A DNA stretch of 17,660 nt from an uncultured Treponema sp. (GCA_938045195.1 CALINC010000119.1:1-17660); one strand, 5' to 3'; positions 1 through 7,886 are shown, numbered from the stretch's first letter. Translations and numbers: made by a program. The notes: generated from the letters alone by a model not told the origin.

Positions 1-6
1 TTGTAT

Positions 7-31
7 GCAGTTTTGCAAAATGCAAAACTGC
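7..31. repeat. Perfect palindrome upstream of mreD (hairpin 1)
   Basis: Seen directly: 10-bp arms, GCAGTTTTGC at 7-16 and its exact complement at 22-31, separated by a 5-base AAAAT spacer. It lies 61 bases before the mreD start and just before a second, larger inverted repeat. The 1-91 stretch may include the 3' end of an upstream gene, presumably mreC by operon convention. One frame stops at 55-57 and another at 89-91, and I cannot tell which, if either, is coding. The role (attenuator, RNA-stability hairpin or dispersed palindrome) is inference. Confidence 0.7.
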
Positions 32-35
32 TTGA

Positions 36-78
36 AAAAACTTTTTTCGGGATTTGATAATCCCTGCAAAAAGTTTTT
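36..78. repeat. Large imperfect stem-loop upstream of mreD (hairpin 2)
   Basis: Seen directly: an outer 11-bp arm AAAAACTTTTT (36-46) is exactly complementary to 68-78. An inner 6-bp arm GGGATT (49-54) is complementary to AATCCC (59-64), with loop TGAT and a small asymmetric internal loop (47-48 against 65-67). The structure ends 13 bases before the mreD ATG and immediately precedes its GGGAG ribosome-binding site (81-85). It could act as a terminator/attenuator or an RNA processing site between the upstream gene and mreD, but no function is shown. Confidence 0.65.
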
Positions 79-91
79 ATGGGAGTTTTAA

Positions 92-601
92 ATGAAAACG
101 GTTATTTTATGGACTTCATTAACTGCTTTTTTTATAGGCTTACTGCAAACGGCGGTGCTTTCGCATATTTACTTTTTAAGCATTACGCCTAATTTTATTC
201 TTTTGTTAATTTTATATACGGCTGTTTCAAACGGGTCTTTGACGGGCTTAATTTGCGGCTTTATTTCGGGCTTGCTTTTGGATTTTTTATCGGCTGCACC
301 TATAGGACTTCATTCTTTTATTTTCACACTTTTGGGTTATACGGTAGGGAAGTTATACGGACGGTATAATTTAAATAAAATCATTTTTCCGTGTTTATTG
401 ACCCTTGTCTGTTTTTTATGTAATGTTTTTATCTTGTTTTTATTGAGGCTTGTGTTCGGTCAAAATATTCATACATATAAAATTTTAACGATAGATTTTC
501 TTATCCGGCTTGCTGTCAATATCGGTTTTGCTCCGATTATGTTTTTCTTTTTGGATTTATTTCCATCTGTGTTTAAAGTTAAGGAGCATTCGGTATTATG
601 A
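92..601 (+). CDS. mreD: Rod shape-determining protein MreD
   Basis: A small (169 aa), very hydrophobic polytopic inner-membrane protein of the size and composition of MreD, with about five predicted membrane segments spread over the whole length. MreD is a membrane component of the elongasome that accompanies MreB/MreC and the PBP2-RodA synthase. Family sequence conservation is low, so the call rests on topology, length and especially its place directly before PBP2 and rodA, the classical mre/mrd order. The ATG has a GGGAG Shine-Dalgarno 6 bases upstream. The stop overlaps the next start as ATGA (598-601), implying translational coupling to PBP2. An upstream mreC is expected outside the window. 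Confidence 0.88.
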   Translation: MKTVILWTSLTAFFIGLLQTAVLSHIYFLSITPNFILLLILYTAVSNGSLTGLICGFISGLLLDFLSAAPIGLHSFIFTLLGYTVGKLYGRYNLNKIIFPCLLTLVCFLCNVFILFLLRLVFGQNIHTYKILTIDFLIRLAVNIGFAPIMFFFLDLFPSVFKVKEHSVL

Positions 602-2454
602 AAGATGGCTCTGATGCCGGTATTGAAAAAAGACTCTGGTGGCTTTCTGCATTCATTTTTATGCTTCTGTTTCTTTATGCGTATAAACTTTTTTCAATGC
701 AGATTGTACACGGTGAACAGTTTAGAAGAAAGTCGGAAAATATTTCGCAGCGGAATACATTAATTCCTTCGCAGCGCGGCGAAATATTCGACCGTCATGC
801 AAATTCTCCTATGGTGCTGAATATAGATTCTTTCGCTGTGGATATTACTCCCGGTGAAGTTCCAAAAGAAGAATTTACAACTGTAATTACGCGCCTCAGT
901 TTAATTTTAAAAATTCCGCAAAGCCGTATCGAAAAAAAGCTACCGGTTTCAGTACGCCGCGACTTTAGAGCAATAGAAATAAAATCGAATGTAGATTATG
1001 AGCAAATTATTCAAATTGCCGAACAACTGGATTCGTTACCGGGCATATCGTGGCGTTCTAAACCGGTAAGAAATTACGTAGAAACCCGTTCATTTTCGCA
1101 TATTTTAGGTTATGTAGGCGATATTACTTCGGAAGAATATACGCGGCTTTATAATAAAGGGTATACGGTTAATAGTATTATCGGCAAAACGGGGATTGAA
1201 AAACAATATGATGAACTTTTACGCGGAACTGACGGTATAGAATACCGGACGGTTGATGCTAAGGGAAAATATATTGAAAATACTACTGTAGTATATCCGC
1301 CCAAGATGGGTAATAATTTGGTTTTAACTATAGACGGTAGAATTCAAAAGTTAGCGGAAGAAGCACTTGGACCTAGAATAGGGGCTGCCGTCGTTTTAAA
1401 ACCTACCACAGGCGAAGTGTTGGCGATGGTGTCATATCCTTTTTTTGACCAAAATATTTTCGGGCAGGAAACCGGCGGAGCGGAAGCAAAAAAACTTTTT
1501 GAAGACCAAAATAAACCACTTTTAAACAGAGCAGTGGATGCGGCATATCCTCCCGCTTCGACTTTTAAGGTTATAATGAGTACTGCAATTTTGAACGAAA
1601 AGGCTTTTCCTCCCGATAAACCCGTTCAGTGTCTTGGAGAAATAGAATATGGAGATAGGCTTTTCCGATGCCATATCCGCAAACCCGGACATGGAAAACT
1701 AACCTTAAATGAGGCTCTTGCACAATCTTGCGATATTTATTATTGGACGGTTTGCAGGGATTATTTGGGTGTAGATAAAATAGTCGATTATGCCGAGCGG
1801 TTTGGTTTCGGAAAATCCGTTAAAATAGATTTGCCCGGTCAGGCTGAGGGCTTTCTTCCTACTCCGAAATGGAAAGAGCGCCGTTTTCATGAAAAGTGGC
1901 TGAGCGGTGATACAATGAATATGGCAATAGGGCAAGGCTATACTCTTGCATCGCCTATGCAGGTGGCAAATATGACCTGTATGGTAATAAATGACGGCAT
2001 TATTTACCGCCCTCATCTTCTTAAAGAAGTGAGAGACCCCGTTACCGGAGAAATTTTAGACGAAATAAAGCCGGAAGTTCTTTATAAAGAAAATATTCCA
2101 TCTGAGGTATTTAGGCAGGTACGGGCTGCAATGCATCTTGTTACCATTCAAGGAGAAGCCAGATTCCCAATGAAAAATCCCAGATACCGTTTTGCCGGAA
2201 AAACAGGAACCGCCGAAGTAGGTTTAAATGACAGGTGGCATTCGTGGATGACCGCTTACGGCCCTTATGACGCACCTAAAGAATATATGCTTGTGGTTAC
2301 GGTTGTCGTTGAGGCAAAAAATGAATGGGAATGGTGGGCACCTTATGCTGCTAATATAATTTTGCACGGAGCTCTTGCTAATCAAACGTATGAAGAAACA
2401 ATAGACTTCTTAGGATTTAAAGATTTACCTGCTGTGAACAGGAGGAGCGAATGA
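598..2454 (+). CDS. mrdA: Penicillin-binding protein 2, elongation-specific transpeptidase
   Basis: A class B PBP (618 aa) that cross-links new side-wall peptidoglycan in partnership with the glycosyltransferase RodA encoded next. A single N-terminal membrane anchor lies at about residues 13-33. A pedestal/dimerisation domain follows, beginning near the conserved RGEIFDR (60-66). The transpeptidase domain has all three active-site motifs: S321-T-F-K324 (nucleophile Ser321), S377-C-D379 and K535-T-G537. The FRC...GHG segment (356-366) is typical of PBP2 rather than PBP3. Length is normal for the family. It overlaps mreD by 4 bases and rodA by 4 bases (ATGA). An AAGGAG lies 11 bases before the start, slightly far, so coupling from mreD probably helps translation. 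No irregularities are seen. It would be a beta-lactam target. Confidence 0.96.
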   Translation: MKDGSDAGIEKRLWWLSAFIFMLLFLYAYKLFSMQIVHGEQFRRKSENISQRNTLIPSQRGEIFDRHANSPMVLNIDSFAVDITPGEVPKEEFTTVITRLSLILKIPQSRIEKKLPVSVRRDFRAIEIKSNVDYEQIIQIAEQLDSLPGISWRSKPVRNYVETRSFSHILGYVGDITSEEYTRLYNKGYTVNSIIGKTGIEKQYDELLRGTDGIEYRTVDAKGKYIENTTVVYPPKMGNNLVLTIDGRIQKLAEEALGPRIGAAVVLKPTTGEVLAMVSYPFFDQNIFGQETGGAEAKKLFEDQNKPLLNRAVDAAYPPASTFKVIMSTAILNEKAFPPDKPVQCLGEIEYGDRLFRCHIRKPGHGKLTLNEALAQSCDIYYWTVCRDYLGVDKIVDYAERFGFGKSVKIDLPGQAEGFLPTPKWKERRFHEKWLSGDTMNMAIGQGYTLASPMQVANMTCMVINDGIIYRPHLLKEVRDPVTGEILDEIKPEVLYKENIPSEVFRQVRAAMHLVTIQGEARFPMKNPRYRFAGKTGTAEVGLNDRWHSWMTAYGPYDAPKEYMLVVTVVVEAKNEWEWWAPYAANIILHGALANQTYEETIDFLGFKDLPAVNRRSE

Positions 2455-3758
2455 ATTTACGTAAATTTACAAACTTTGACTATTTGCTTTTTTTGGCTGT
2501 GGTGTCTTTATCGTTTATCGGCATTTTATTTATTTATTCTTCTGGTGTAAATTCGGTGGGAATGTTGGTTTCGGGCGAATATAAAAAACAAATAATCTGG
2601 GCTGGAACCGGTATAGTTTTTCTTTTTCTTGCAGCTTTTTATGACTATAGGAAAATAAAAGACAAGAGCCTTTTGATTTATATTATAGGAATGACGCTTT
2701 TGGTATATATCAGACTGTTCGGTGCCGAGAAAAATTCTGCAAAAAGCTGGATTGGAATAACAAGTTTGGGGGTCGGAATACAGCCGTCGGAATTTGTAAA
2801 AATTGTCTTTATTCTTTTCCTTTCATACTTTTTGGAAAAATCTAAAAATGAAGAGCCGCTAAAACGATTTTTAAAAGCTATTTTAATTATGCTTATTCCG
2901 GTTTTGCTTATTTTAATGCAGCCTGACCTTGGCACTGCAAGCGTATATATTCCTATTTTTTTTATTATGTGTTTTATTGCAGGCATACCTTTAAAATTCT
3001 TGCTGTATGTTTTTTTACTTGGTATGCTTACTGTCATTTTTACATTAATGCCGTTATGGGAGGAATTTATTTTAAAACAGGATTTTATGATATCAAAGAT
3101 ATTAAAAAATTCTCAAACGGCAATTATTATATTCTTTGCATTGGGAATTTGTACGGTTATTGCAATGCTAGGTAATCTTCTTTTGAAAAGAAGATATTAT
3201 TACTGGCTTGCATACCTATTTTCGATTATCACTATTGCTTTTTCGGGTTCTCTTTTAGGAATGAGGGCTTTAAAACCTTACCAGATGAAGCGGCTTATTA
3301 TTTTTCTAAATCCTGATGTTGACCCATACGGCACCGGATGGAATATAATTCAATCTACTACTGCAATAGGTTCAGGCGGTTTGTCGGGGCTTGGTTTTTT
3401 AATGGGTACGCAGAGCCATTATAGGTATTTACCGGTGCAAAGTACCGATTTTATTTTTAGTATTTTATCGGAAGAATGGGGTTTTATGGGCGGACTTATC
3501 GTATTTGTTCTTTATGGTATCATTTTTTTAAGACTGCTGCTTTCGATTAAACGATGTGAAGATTTTTTCGGCAAACTGATTGTATCGGGAATATTGGCAA
3601 TGTTCTTTTTTCATTTTATGGTTAATGTCGGAATGGTAATGGGGATTATGCCCATAACGGGAATACCGCTATTATTTTTATCATACGGCGGTTCGTCGCT
3701 TTGGACTGCGATGATTGCCATAGGATTGGTTATGGGGATTAACTTGCGGCAGTTATAA
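2451..3758 (+). CDS. rodA: RodA, SEDS-family peptidoglycan glycosyltransferase
   Basis: Polytopic SEDS protein (435 aa) that polymerises lipid II into glycan strands in the elongasome with PBP2. Family landmarks visible: the K-S-W-I-G region with Trp100 (about 98-102), IQPSEFVK (110-117), the QPDLGTA segment (157-163), GTGWN...Q with the following Gly-rich SGGLSGLG (308-315), and STDFIFSILSEEWG (331-344), in which Asp333 matches the essential extracellular Asp of RodA. The start follows an AGGAGG with 5-base spacing and overlaps the PBP2 stop. Odd: residues about 182-275, between GIPLKF and LKPYQMKR, are roughly 50 residues longer than I expect for typical RodA and hold two additional hydrophobic segments (about 222-243 and 250-268). 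The stop overlaps the convergent rnhB stop by 6 bases. Confidence 0.94.
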   Translation: MNLRKFTNFDYLLFLAVVSLSFIGILFIYSSGVNSVGMLVSGEYKKQIIWAGTGIVFLFLAAFYDYRKIKDKSLLIYIIGMTLLVYIRLFGAEKNSAKSWIGITSLGVGIQPSEFVKIVFILFLSYFLEKSKNEEPLKRFLKAILIMLIPVLLILMQPDLGTASVYIPIFFIMCFIAGIPLKFLLYVFLLGMLTVIFTLMPLWEEFILKQDFMISKILKNSQTAIIIFFALGICTVIAMLGNLLLKRRYYYWLAYLFSIITIAFSGSLLGMRALKPYQMKRLIIFLNPDVDPYGTGWNIIQSTTAIGSGGLSGLGFLMGTQSHYRYLPVQSTDFIFSILSEEWGFMGGLIVFVLYGIIFLRLLLSIKRCEDFFGKLIVSGILAMFFFHFMVNVGMVMGIMPITGIPLLFLSYGGSSLWTAMIAIGLVMGINLRQL

Positions 3759-4361
3759 TAAGGTCTTTATGGAAAAACTTTTTCTTGCAATAGGAGATAA
3801 GCCGTATTTTTTAATTGCTTCAATATGTTTTTTCGTGCCGTAACCCTTGTGGCTTTCATATCCGTATTCGGGATAAAGCCAAGAATAGCGCATCATCATT
3901 TTATCGCGTGCGGTCTTTGCCAAGATTGATGCCGCCATAACTTCATAAATGGAATCGTCGGCTTTTATAAGAGCTTTAATTGAGCGGCAGTTTTTTATTT
4001 TAGGAATTAAATTGCCGTCAACGATGATGTCCGGTGCTTCAAAACATAATTGTTCATTTTGTGATGAAGCTGTAAATGAAAGCCGCATTTGTTCATAAAC
4101 CGAATAATATGCCCGCTGCATTGCTGCAAAGGTTGCCTGTAAAATGTTTATACTGTCGATTTCTTCATTTGATGCCCAACCTATGCTCCAAAAAAGAGCG
4201 TCCTTACAAATAATCTTTCTTGCTGCTTCACGTTTTTTTTCGCTTAATTTTTTGGAATCTTTTAAGACGGAAAAATCAAAATCGGCGGGAAGAATTACTG
4301 CTGCTGCCGTTACAGGTCCTGCCAGAGGGCCTCTTCCTGCTTCATCAATACCGCAAAGCAT
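3753..4361 (-). CDS. rnhB: Ribonuclease HII
   Basis: Removes ribonucleotides misincorporated in DNA and degrades RNA of RNA:DNA hybrids (202 aa). The hallmark N-terminal GIDEAGRGPLAGPV carries catalytic Asp6-Glu7. The second Asp is Asp115 in IIVDGN. The fourth acidic residue is probably Asp135 in the IKADDSIYE..AASILAKTARD block (132-153), giving the DEDD set. The C-terminal YPEYGYESHKGYGTKKH block (about 164-180) is also typical. A loop before Asp115 (about 90-110) looks some 15 residues longer than in E. coli RNase HII. It is last in a minus-strand operon: its ATG directly follows the TAA of the upstream gene with no spacer. Convergent with rodA; no hairpin terminator is seen between them. 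Confidence 0.96.
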   Translation of the reverse strand: MLCGIDEAGRGPLAGPVTAAAVILPADFDFSVLKDSKKLSEKKREAARKIICKDALFWSIGWASNEEIDSINILQATFAAMQRAYYSVYEQMRLSFTASSQNEQLCFEAPDIIVDGNLIPKIKNCRSIKALIKADDSIYEVMAASILAKTARDKMMMRYSWLYPEYGYESHKGYGTKKHIEAIKKYGLSPIARKSFSIKTLL

Positions 4362-6539
4362 TTACGGTTCTCTTTCTATGGACTTTGCATAACCGCGTAC
4401 AATCGGTTTATATTTTAAGTCCATTTTAGAAGTGCGGTTATACCACACGGCGGTGTCCTTATTGCTTTGCGTTTCGGGATTTCTTATGCAGTTTAATTTT
4501 CCCAACGTAATTTCAGAATTCCATGCTTCTAAGAACCTTGCGGTAAATCCGGGACTTAAAGTCGAAGTAATTGAATCAACTTCGATATTGCAATTTGAAC
4601 ATGAGATTGCTGCGGCGGAAAGCCCTTTGCCGGTAAAACTTGTATTTTGCAAAACTGCGGAACAATTATTCAAATTAAAGATAGTACAGTAATTTGTTTG
4701 TTCCGAAATAATATCGGTTTCGGAACAGTCTATATGTGAATAAAACGCCTTTAGAACCGCACCGCCTTCAATTAAATGTAATTTTACTCCACGTAATTTT
4801 ACCGCTCCGTTTGATATATACAGTATGGGAACTTCACGCGGTTCTTCCGGACGTTCTCGTCTAAAGATGTCAATGTCTTCAAGTTCCAGCGCAGAACCGT
4901 TTATTACAAAGCCTGCATTCTTTGAAAACCTAATGACAGAGCGTTTTTCTGCCGGAAGAAATTTTATATTGCGGGTAATTAAAACCGCTTCGTTTAAGAT
5001 ACTGTCTCCCCGTAGAAAAATTTTCCATCTTTCGTTTTTTGAATTTTCTATGCCATGTAAAAAAGAAATTCTATTGATATAGTCCACGGCTTCCCGAATA
5101 GATGAAAAAGGATTTGACGGATTGCCGTCGGCATTTTTATTTTTCAAATTTGTATCGACAAAAATTACATTTCTTTCTATCGTAAATTCTTGCGTAACCG
5201 GCGGGCTTTTATTTCCTGCCTTGTCTTTATTATAAATATTTATTGAGTACAAGGTTTTCTCGTTTCCTGCTCCGGTGAGGATAATTTCGTTTTTTTTGCG
5301 GATATAATCAGCAGGATAAATCTCTGCAACTAATTCCGCATTATCAGATTCGTTAAAACTTATTTTTACTTCTTTATTTGCAGGCGAGAAAGACGGATTA
5401 AAAATTACATTAGGCTTTTCGGGCGGCAGCTTGTCTATTTCAAAATTTGCTTTAAATTCTCCGTGAACAATATTGTCAAGCAAAGCTGTAATTTTAATGT
5501 CGAATTGTTTTTCGGTTTTTATTTCCGAATCGAATATATATGTTCCGTTTTTAAATTCAGAAGAAAAGAATTTTAGACTCCCGTTTTTATCGGCAATTGA
5601 GACATCAAAAGAATATGTATAGCGTAAATCTTCAAAAGATAATTCTACCTTTGCATTTACCGGCGTAAGAGGACAACCTAAAAGAGATGGTTTTTTTGGA
5701 AGTAAAAGTTTATTTATTTTTCCGCCATTTGCTTCTTCACAATACCAGTATAAAATTTCATCTTCTTTTCTTTCCGTAAAAAGCGGTTCATCATATTTAT
5801 TTACCAACTCCGTTTTAGAAGGTTCTTCGGAGGCGGTGTTTAGTAAAATATAATATACGCTGGAATTAAAATTAAAATCTATAAAGTACCAGTTTAAAAT
5901 TGTAATCTTATCCGTATTTTTCGGTTTTTGTAAATTTCCGTAAATATTGCCGGTAGTGAATTTCGGAGACGGTTTTCCTGAACCGGAAACCGTGTAGGAG
6001 ATTTTTTTTTCAGTTGAAAATCCGTTTTTATCTACCGCCTTAATGCGTAAATCAACCGCTCCGTTTTTTTCTATTGTTACGGGTTCGGTATATAAAAGCC
6101 CCGATTGTTCTGGATCGCTTCCATCTACGGAATACATTATTTGTATATCAGGTTCCGATTTGATAAACAGAATTTGATTTTCATTCCATATCCCTTCAAC
6201 GGGATTTATTACCTGCATTAAAGTATTTTCATTTATTTTTTCGGCAATAAAATGTTTTACCGGAGAGTGTTTTCCTTCTTTTGTTTTTGACCATATACAA
6301 ATTTCTGTGCCATACGGAATATACAGCTTTTCACCGGTTTGTAATGTGTCTTCAGCATAGGTTTTATAAAAAGGACTATAAAGTTTGTAATGTACTTCGG
6401 CATTTTCCGGTGCTGCTTCACTGAGAAAAATATCTATTCCGGTTTCTTCATAGCGTTGCAATAATTTAACTTCCGGTAAATCCGAAGCAAATGTAAAAAA
6501 CGGCAAAATCAAAAATACAAAAACATATTTTATTTTCAA
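4362..6539 (-). CDS. Exported protein with chitobiase-like and right-handed beta-helix domains, function unknown
   Basis: 725 aa. The N-terminus KIKYVFVFLILPFFTFAS is a clear signal peptide with a likely signal peptidase I site after Ser19. No nearby Cys suggests a lipoprotein, so the protein is probably periplasmic or surface-exposed. Residues about 113-184 contain YSVDGSDP and IKAVDKNGFST, resembling CHB_HEX_C (chitobiase C-terminal Ig-like) repeats. Residues about 372-455 look like a second Ig-like module ending NKDKAGNKS. From about 458 the IFVDTN...G.PSNPFSSI..A pattern opens a predicted parallel beta-helix that runs to about 700. No catalytic residues are recognisable. The start codon is TTG, supported by AAAGGA 9 bases upstream and by the signal peptide beginning there; it overlaps the upstream PRTase stop (TTGA). 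Adhesion or glycan binding is only a guess. Confidence 0.8.
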   Translation of the reverse strand: MKIKYVFVFLILPFFTFASDLPEVKLLQRYEETGIDIFLSEAAPENAEVHYKLYSPFYKTYAEDTLQTGEKLYIPYGTEICIWSKTKEGKHSPVKHFIAEKINENTLMQVINPVEGIWNENQILFIKSEPDIQIMYSVDGSDPEQSGLLYTEPVTIEKNGAVDLRIKAVDKNGFSTEKKISYTVSGSGKPSPKFTTGNIYGNLQKPKNTDKITILNWYFIDFNFNSSVYYILLNTASEEPSKTELVNKYDEPLFTERKEDEILYWYCEEANGGKINKLLLPKKPSLLGCPLTPVNAKVELSFEDLRYTYSFDVSIADKNGSLKFFSSEFKNGTYIFDSEIKTEKQFDIKITALLDNIVHGEFKANFEIDKLPPEKPNVIFNPSFSPANKEVKISFNESDNAELVAEIYPADYIRKKNEIILTGAGNEKTLYSINIYNKDKAGNKSPPVTQEFTIERNVIFVDTNLKNKNADGNPSNPFSSIREAVDYINRISFLHGIENSKNERWKIFLRGDSILNEAVLITRNIKFLPAEKRSVIRFSKNAGFVINGSALELEDIDIFRRERPEEPREVPILYISNGAVKLRGVKLHLIEGGAVLKAFYSHIDCSETDIISEQTNYCTIFNLNNCSAVLQNTSFTGKGLSAAAISCSNCNIEVDSITSTLSPGFTARFLEAWNSEITLGKLNCIRNPETQSNKDTAVWYNRTSKMDLKYKPIVRGYAKSIEREP

Positions 6540-7138
6540 AGTGAAATTCCTTTAAAAACACTGCGAAGCGCAGGATTGCGTTTATAATAATATTCTTCCA
6601 GCTCCGTTTCGGAAAGTCCTACAAGCTCATGGCTCATATAATGAATCCATATATCTTCATCTTCGGAATGAATATCATGTTTTCGGCACCAATAATCAGG
6701 TTGAATCTCATATTGGTCTTTTTTGTTGTGGAAATATTTATAATCATGGACGGCAACCTTAATATTTTCTCGGTGGAGTCCGTGTTTGATTAAATCTTTT
6801 ACAAGAAAATTAATTGTTGCGCCGGAATCGAAAATATCGTCTACGATAAGAACGGAAGAATCTGAATTAAGTTTTTCCGGCGGAAACGTCCAGCCGTCTA
6901 AAATAACTTCCGTATTTTCATGTATGCCTGAATAAGAGTGGGCGACAACAGTAGAGTATAAAATTGTTTTTTTTTCTTTATAAACGAGTTTAAAAAATTC
7001 GCTTATAATGTTTCCTAAATAAGCACCGCCGCGCATTGAAGTGTAAATGATATCGGGGATATACTTCTCGTCATACATTTTTCTTGCAAGAATAAGCCCG
7101 TTATCGCGTACCGTATTGTAAGTTATAAATTCTTTCAT
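6536..7138 (-). CDS. Phosphoribosyltransferase-family protein (purine/xanthine PRTase-like)
   Basis: A type I PRTase fold of 200 aa. The PRPP-binding motif VLIVDDIFDSGAT (about 96-108) has the two acidic residues Asp100-Asp101 and a TSMRGGAYLG loop (33-42) in the pyrophosphate-binding position. The family transfers a base to PRPP (nucleobase salvage) or acts as a regulator. The exact substrate cannot be read from the sequence; the loop resembles xanthine/guanine PRTases. Start choice: the frame is open up to an ATG at 7246, but a near-consensus promoter lies at 7163-7191, inside that extension, so the real start is the ATG at 7138. AAGGT lies 9 bases upstream of it and the domain begins immediately after. 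First gene of the operon with the exported protein and rnhB, divergent from nrdR. Confidence 0.87.
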   Translation of the reverse strand: MKEFITYNTVRDNGLILARKMYDEKYIPDIIYTSMRGGAYLGNIISEFFKLVYKEKKTILYSTVVAHSYSGIHENTEVILDGWTFPPEKLNSDSSVLIVDDIFDSGATINFLVKDLIKHGLHRENIKVAVHDYKYFHNKKDQYEIQPDYWCRKHDIHSEDEDIWIHYMSHELVGLSETELEEYYYKRNPALRSVFKGISL

Positions 7139-7162
7139 CCCTTTGTACCTTATAAAATAAAA

Positions 7163-7191
7163 ATTATAACATTTTGCGTATTTTTTTTCAA
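7163..7191 (-). promoter_or_regulatory. Strong sigma70-type promoter for the PRTase-exported protein-rnhB operon
   Basis: On the minus strand, TTGAAA (7191-7186) is followed by 17 bases and a perfect TATAAT (7168-7163). A TGT just before the -10 box gives an extended -10 as well. The predicted transcript start is near 7156, giving a leader of about 18 bases containing the AAGGT ribosome-binding site before the ATG at 7138. Its placement excludes the more upstream ATG at 7246 as the start. Confidence 0.8.
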
Positions 7192-7246
7192 GATATATAA
7201 AAAAAGGTTGAAAAAACCGAAAACTATTGTTCTGTTTATTGCCCAC

Positions 7247-7276
7247 TTGACATCTTGCTATTGTGCGTGTTATTTT
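7247..7276 (+). promoter_or_regulatory. Promoter of nrdR
   Basis: A perfect TTGACA -35 box (7247-7252), 18-base spacer and TATTTT -10 box (7271-7276). GGAGGTG (7286-7292) then precedes the nrdR ATG at 7298. The -10 is only a 4/6 match, so confidence is moderate. It diverges from the promoter at 7163-7191. Confidence 0.55.
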
Positions 7277-7297
7277 TTATAGAATGGAGGTGTTGAT

Positions 7298-7771
7298 ATG
7301 CGATGTCCGCATTGCGGTAATTTTGATGATAAAGTTATGGAATCTAGAATGCTCGCACAAGGTAACTGTATACGCCGTCGCAGAGAATGCACTTCATGCG
7401 GCTACCGATTTACAAGTTATGAGCGCGTAGAAGAAAAGCCTCTTATGGTTGTAAAAAAAGACGGACGGCGGGAGCCGTTCGATAGAACTAAACTTGAAAA
7501 AGGAATAGAACGGGCTTTGGAAAAACGTCCCGTTTCCGTAACTGCAATCGAAAATATAATAGCGGAAATCGAAGATAAGGCCGTTATGAGTGCCGGAAGC
7601 TCCCGCGAAATTGAAACAGCCGCTTTAGGCGAAATGGTATTATCGAATCTTCTTTTAATAGATAAAGTCGCCTATATCCGTTTTGCTTCGGTTTATAAAC
7701 ACTTTGATAATTTGGAAGAATTTATAAATGAAGTCAGACAATTTCAAGAGAAAACTCATGAAATGCACTAA
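7298..7771 (+). CDS. nrdR: Transcriptional repressor NrdR
   Basis: The zinc-ribbon/ATP-cone regulator of ribonucleotide reductase genes, at its usual length (157 aa). The N-terminal zinc ribbon is MRCPHCG...CTSCGYRF, with zinc ligands Cys3, Cys6, Cys31 and Cys34; the Arg-rich stretch IRRRRE (25-30) and YERVE (41-45) are characteristic. The ATP-cone (about 48-138) begins MVVKKDGRREPFDR, the nucleotide-sensing part that binds ATP/dATP and controls DNA binding to NrdR boxes. GGAGGTG lies 5 to 7 bases upstream of the ATG. It is probably monocistronic or weakly continuous with the next gene, which has its own promoter 55 bases downstream. No ribonucleotide reductase gene is in the window. Confidence 0.97.
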   Translation: MRCPHCGNFDDKVMESRMLAQGNCIRRRRECTSCGYRFTSYERVEEKPLMVVKKDGRREPFDRTKLEKGIERALEKRPVSVTAIENIIAEIEDKAVMSAGSSREIETAALGEMVLSNLLLIDKVAYIRFASVYKHFDNLEEFINEVRQFQEKTHEMH

Positions 7772-7826
7772 GTAAAATTGATTTCCGTTTTCAGTGATCA
7801 TATAAAACATATATAAAACTATCGCC

Positions 7827-7855
7827 TTGATAAATTGTTTATTATATGTTAGAAT
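7827..7855 (+). promoter_or_regulatory. Promoter of the WecA-like / CDP-alcohol phosphatidyltransferase pair
   Basis: TTGATA (7827-7832), exactly 17 bases, then TAGAAT (7850-7855): 5/6 matches in each hexamer with ideal spacing. The expected transcript start is about 7862. The TTG of the -35 box is in frame with the gene but is therefore not its start codon. Confidence 0.7.
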
Positions 7856-7886
7856 GGGAAATATGTTAACTAATATAGGATTGCAG

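Noticed and set aside
1705..2016. Open frame of 103 codons on the minus strand inside the PBP2 gene
   Set aside because: It is fully antisense to the conserved transpeptidase domain, which has intact motifs. It has no ribosome-binding site or family resemblance.
2678..3037. Open frame of 119 codons on the minus strand inside rodA
   Set aside because: Shadow of a membrane-protein gene; the rodA frame is unambiguous and this one has no recognisable domain.
4649..4658. GCAAAACTGC identical to one arm of the palindrome at 7-31
   Set aside because: A ten-base match in AT-rich sequence, inside coding DNA and without the second full arm; consistent with chance.
7139..7246. 36-residue N-terminal extension of the phosphoribosyltransferase
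   Set aside because: It contains the near-consensus promoter at 7163-7191 and low-complexity Phe/Lys-rich sequence. The domain starts at the ATG at 7138.
7827..7886. TTG start 20 codons upstream for the WecA-like gene
   Set aside because: That TTG belongs to the -35 hexamer of a promoter with ideal spacing, so it would not be transcribed; ATG 7887 has an AGGA at 6 bases.
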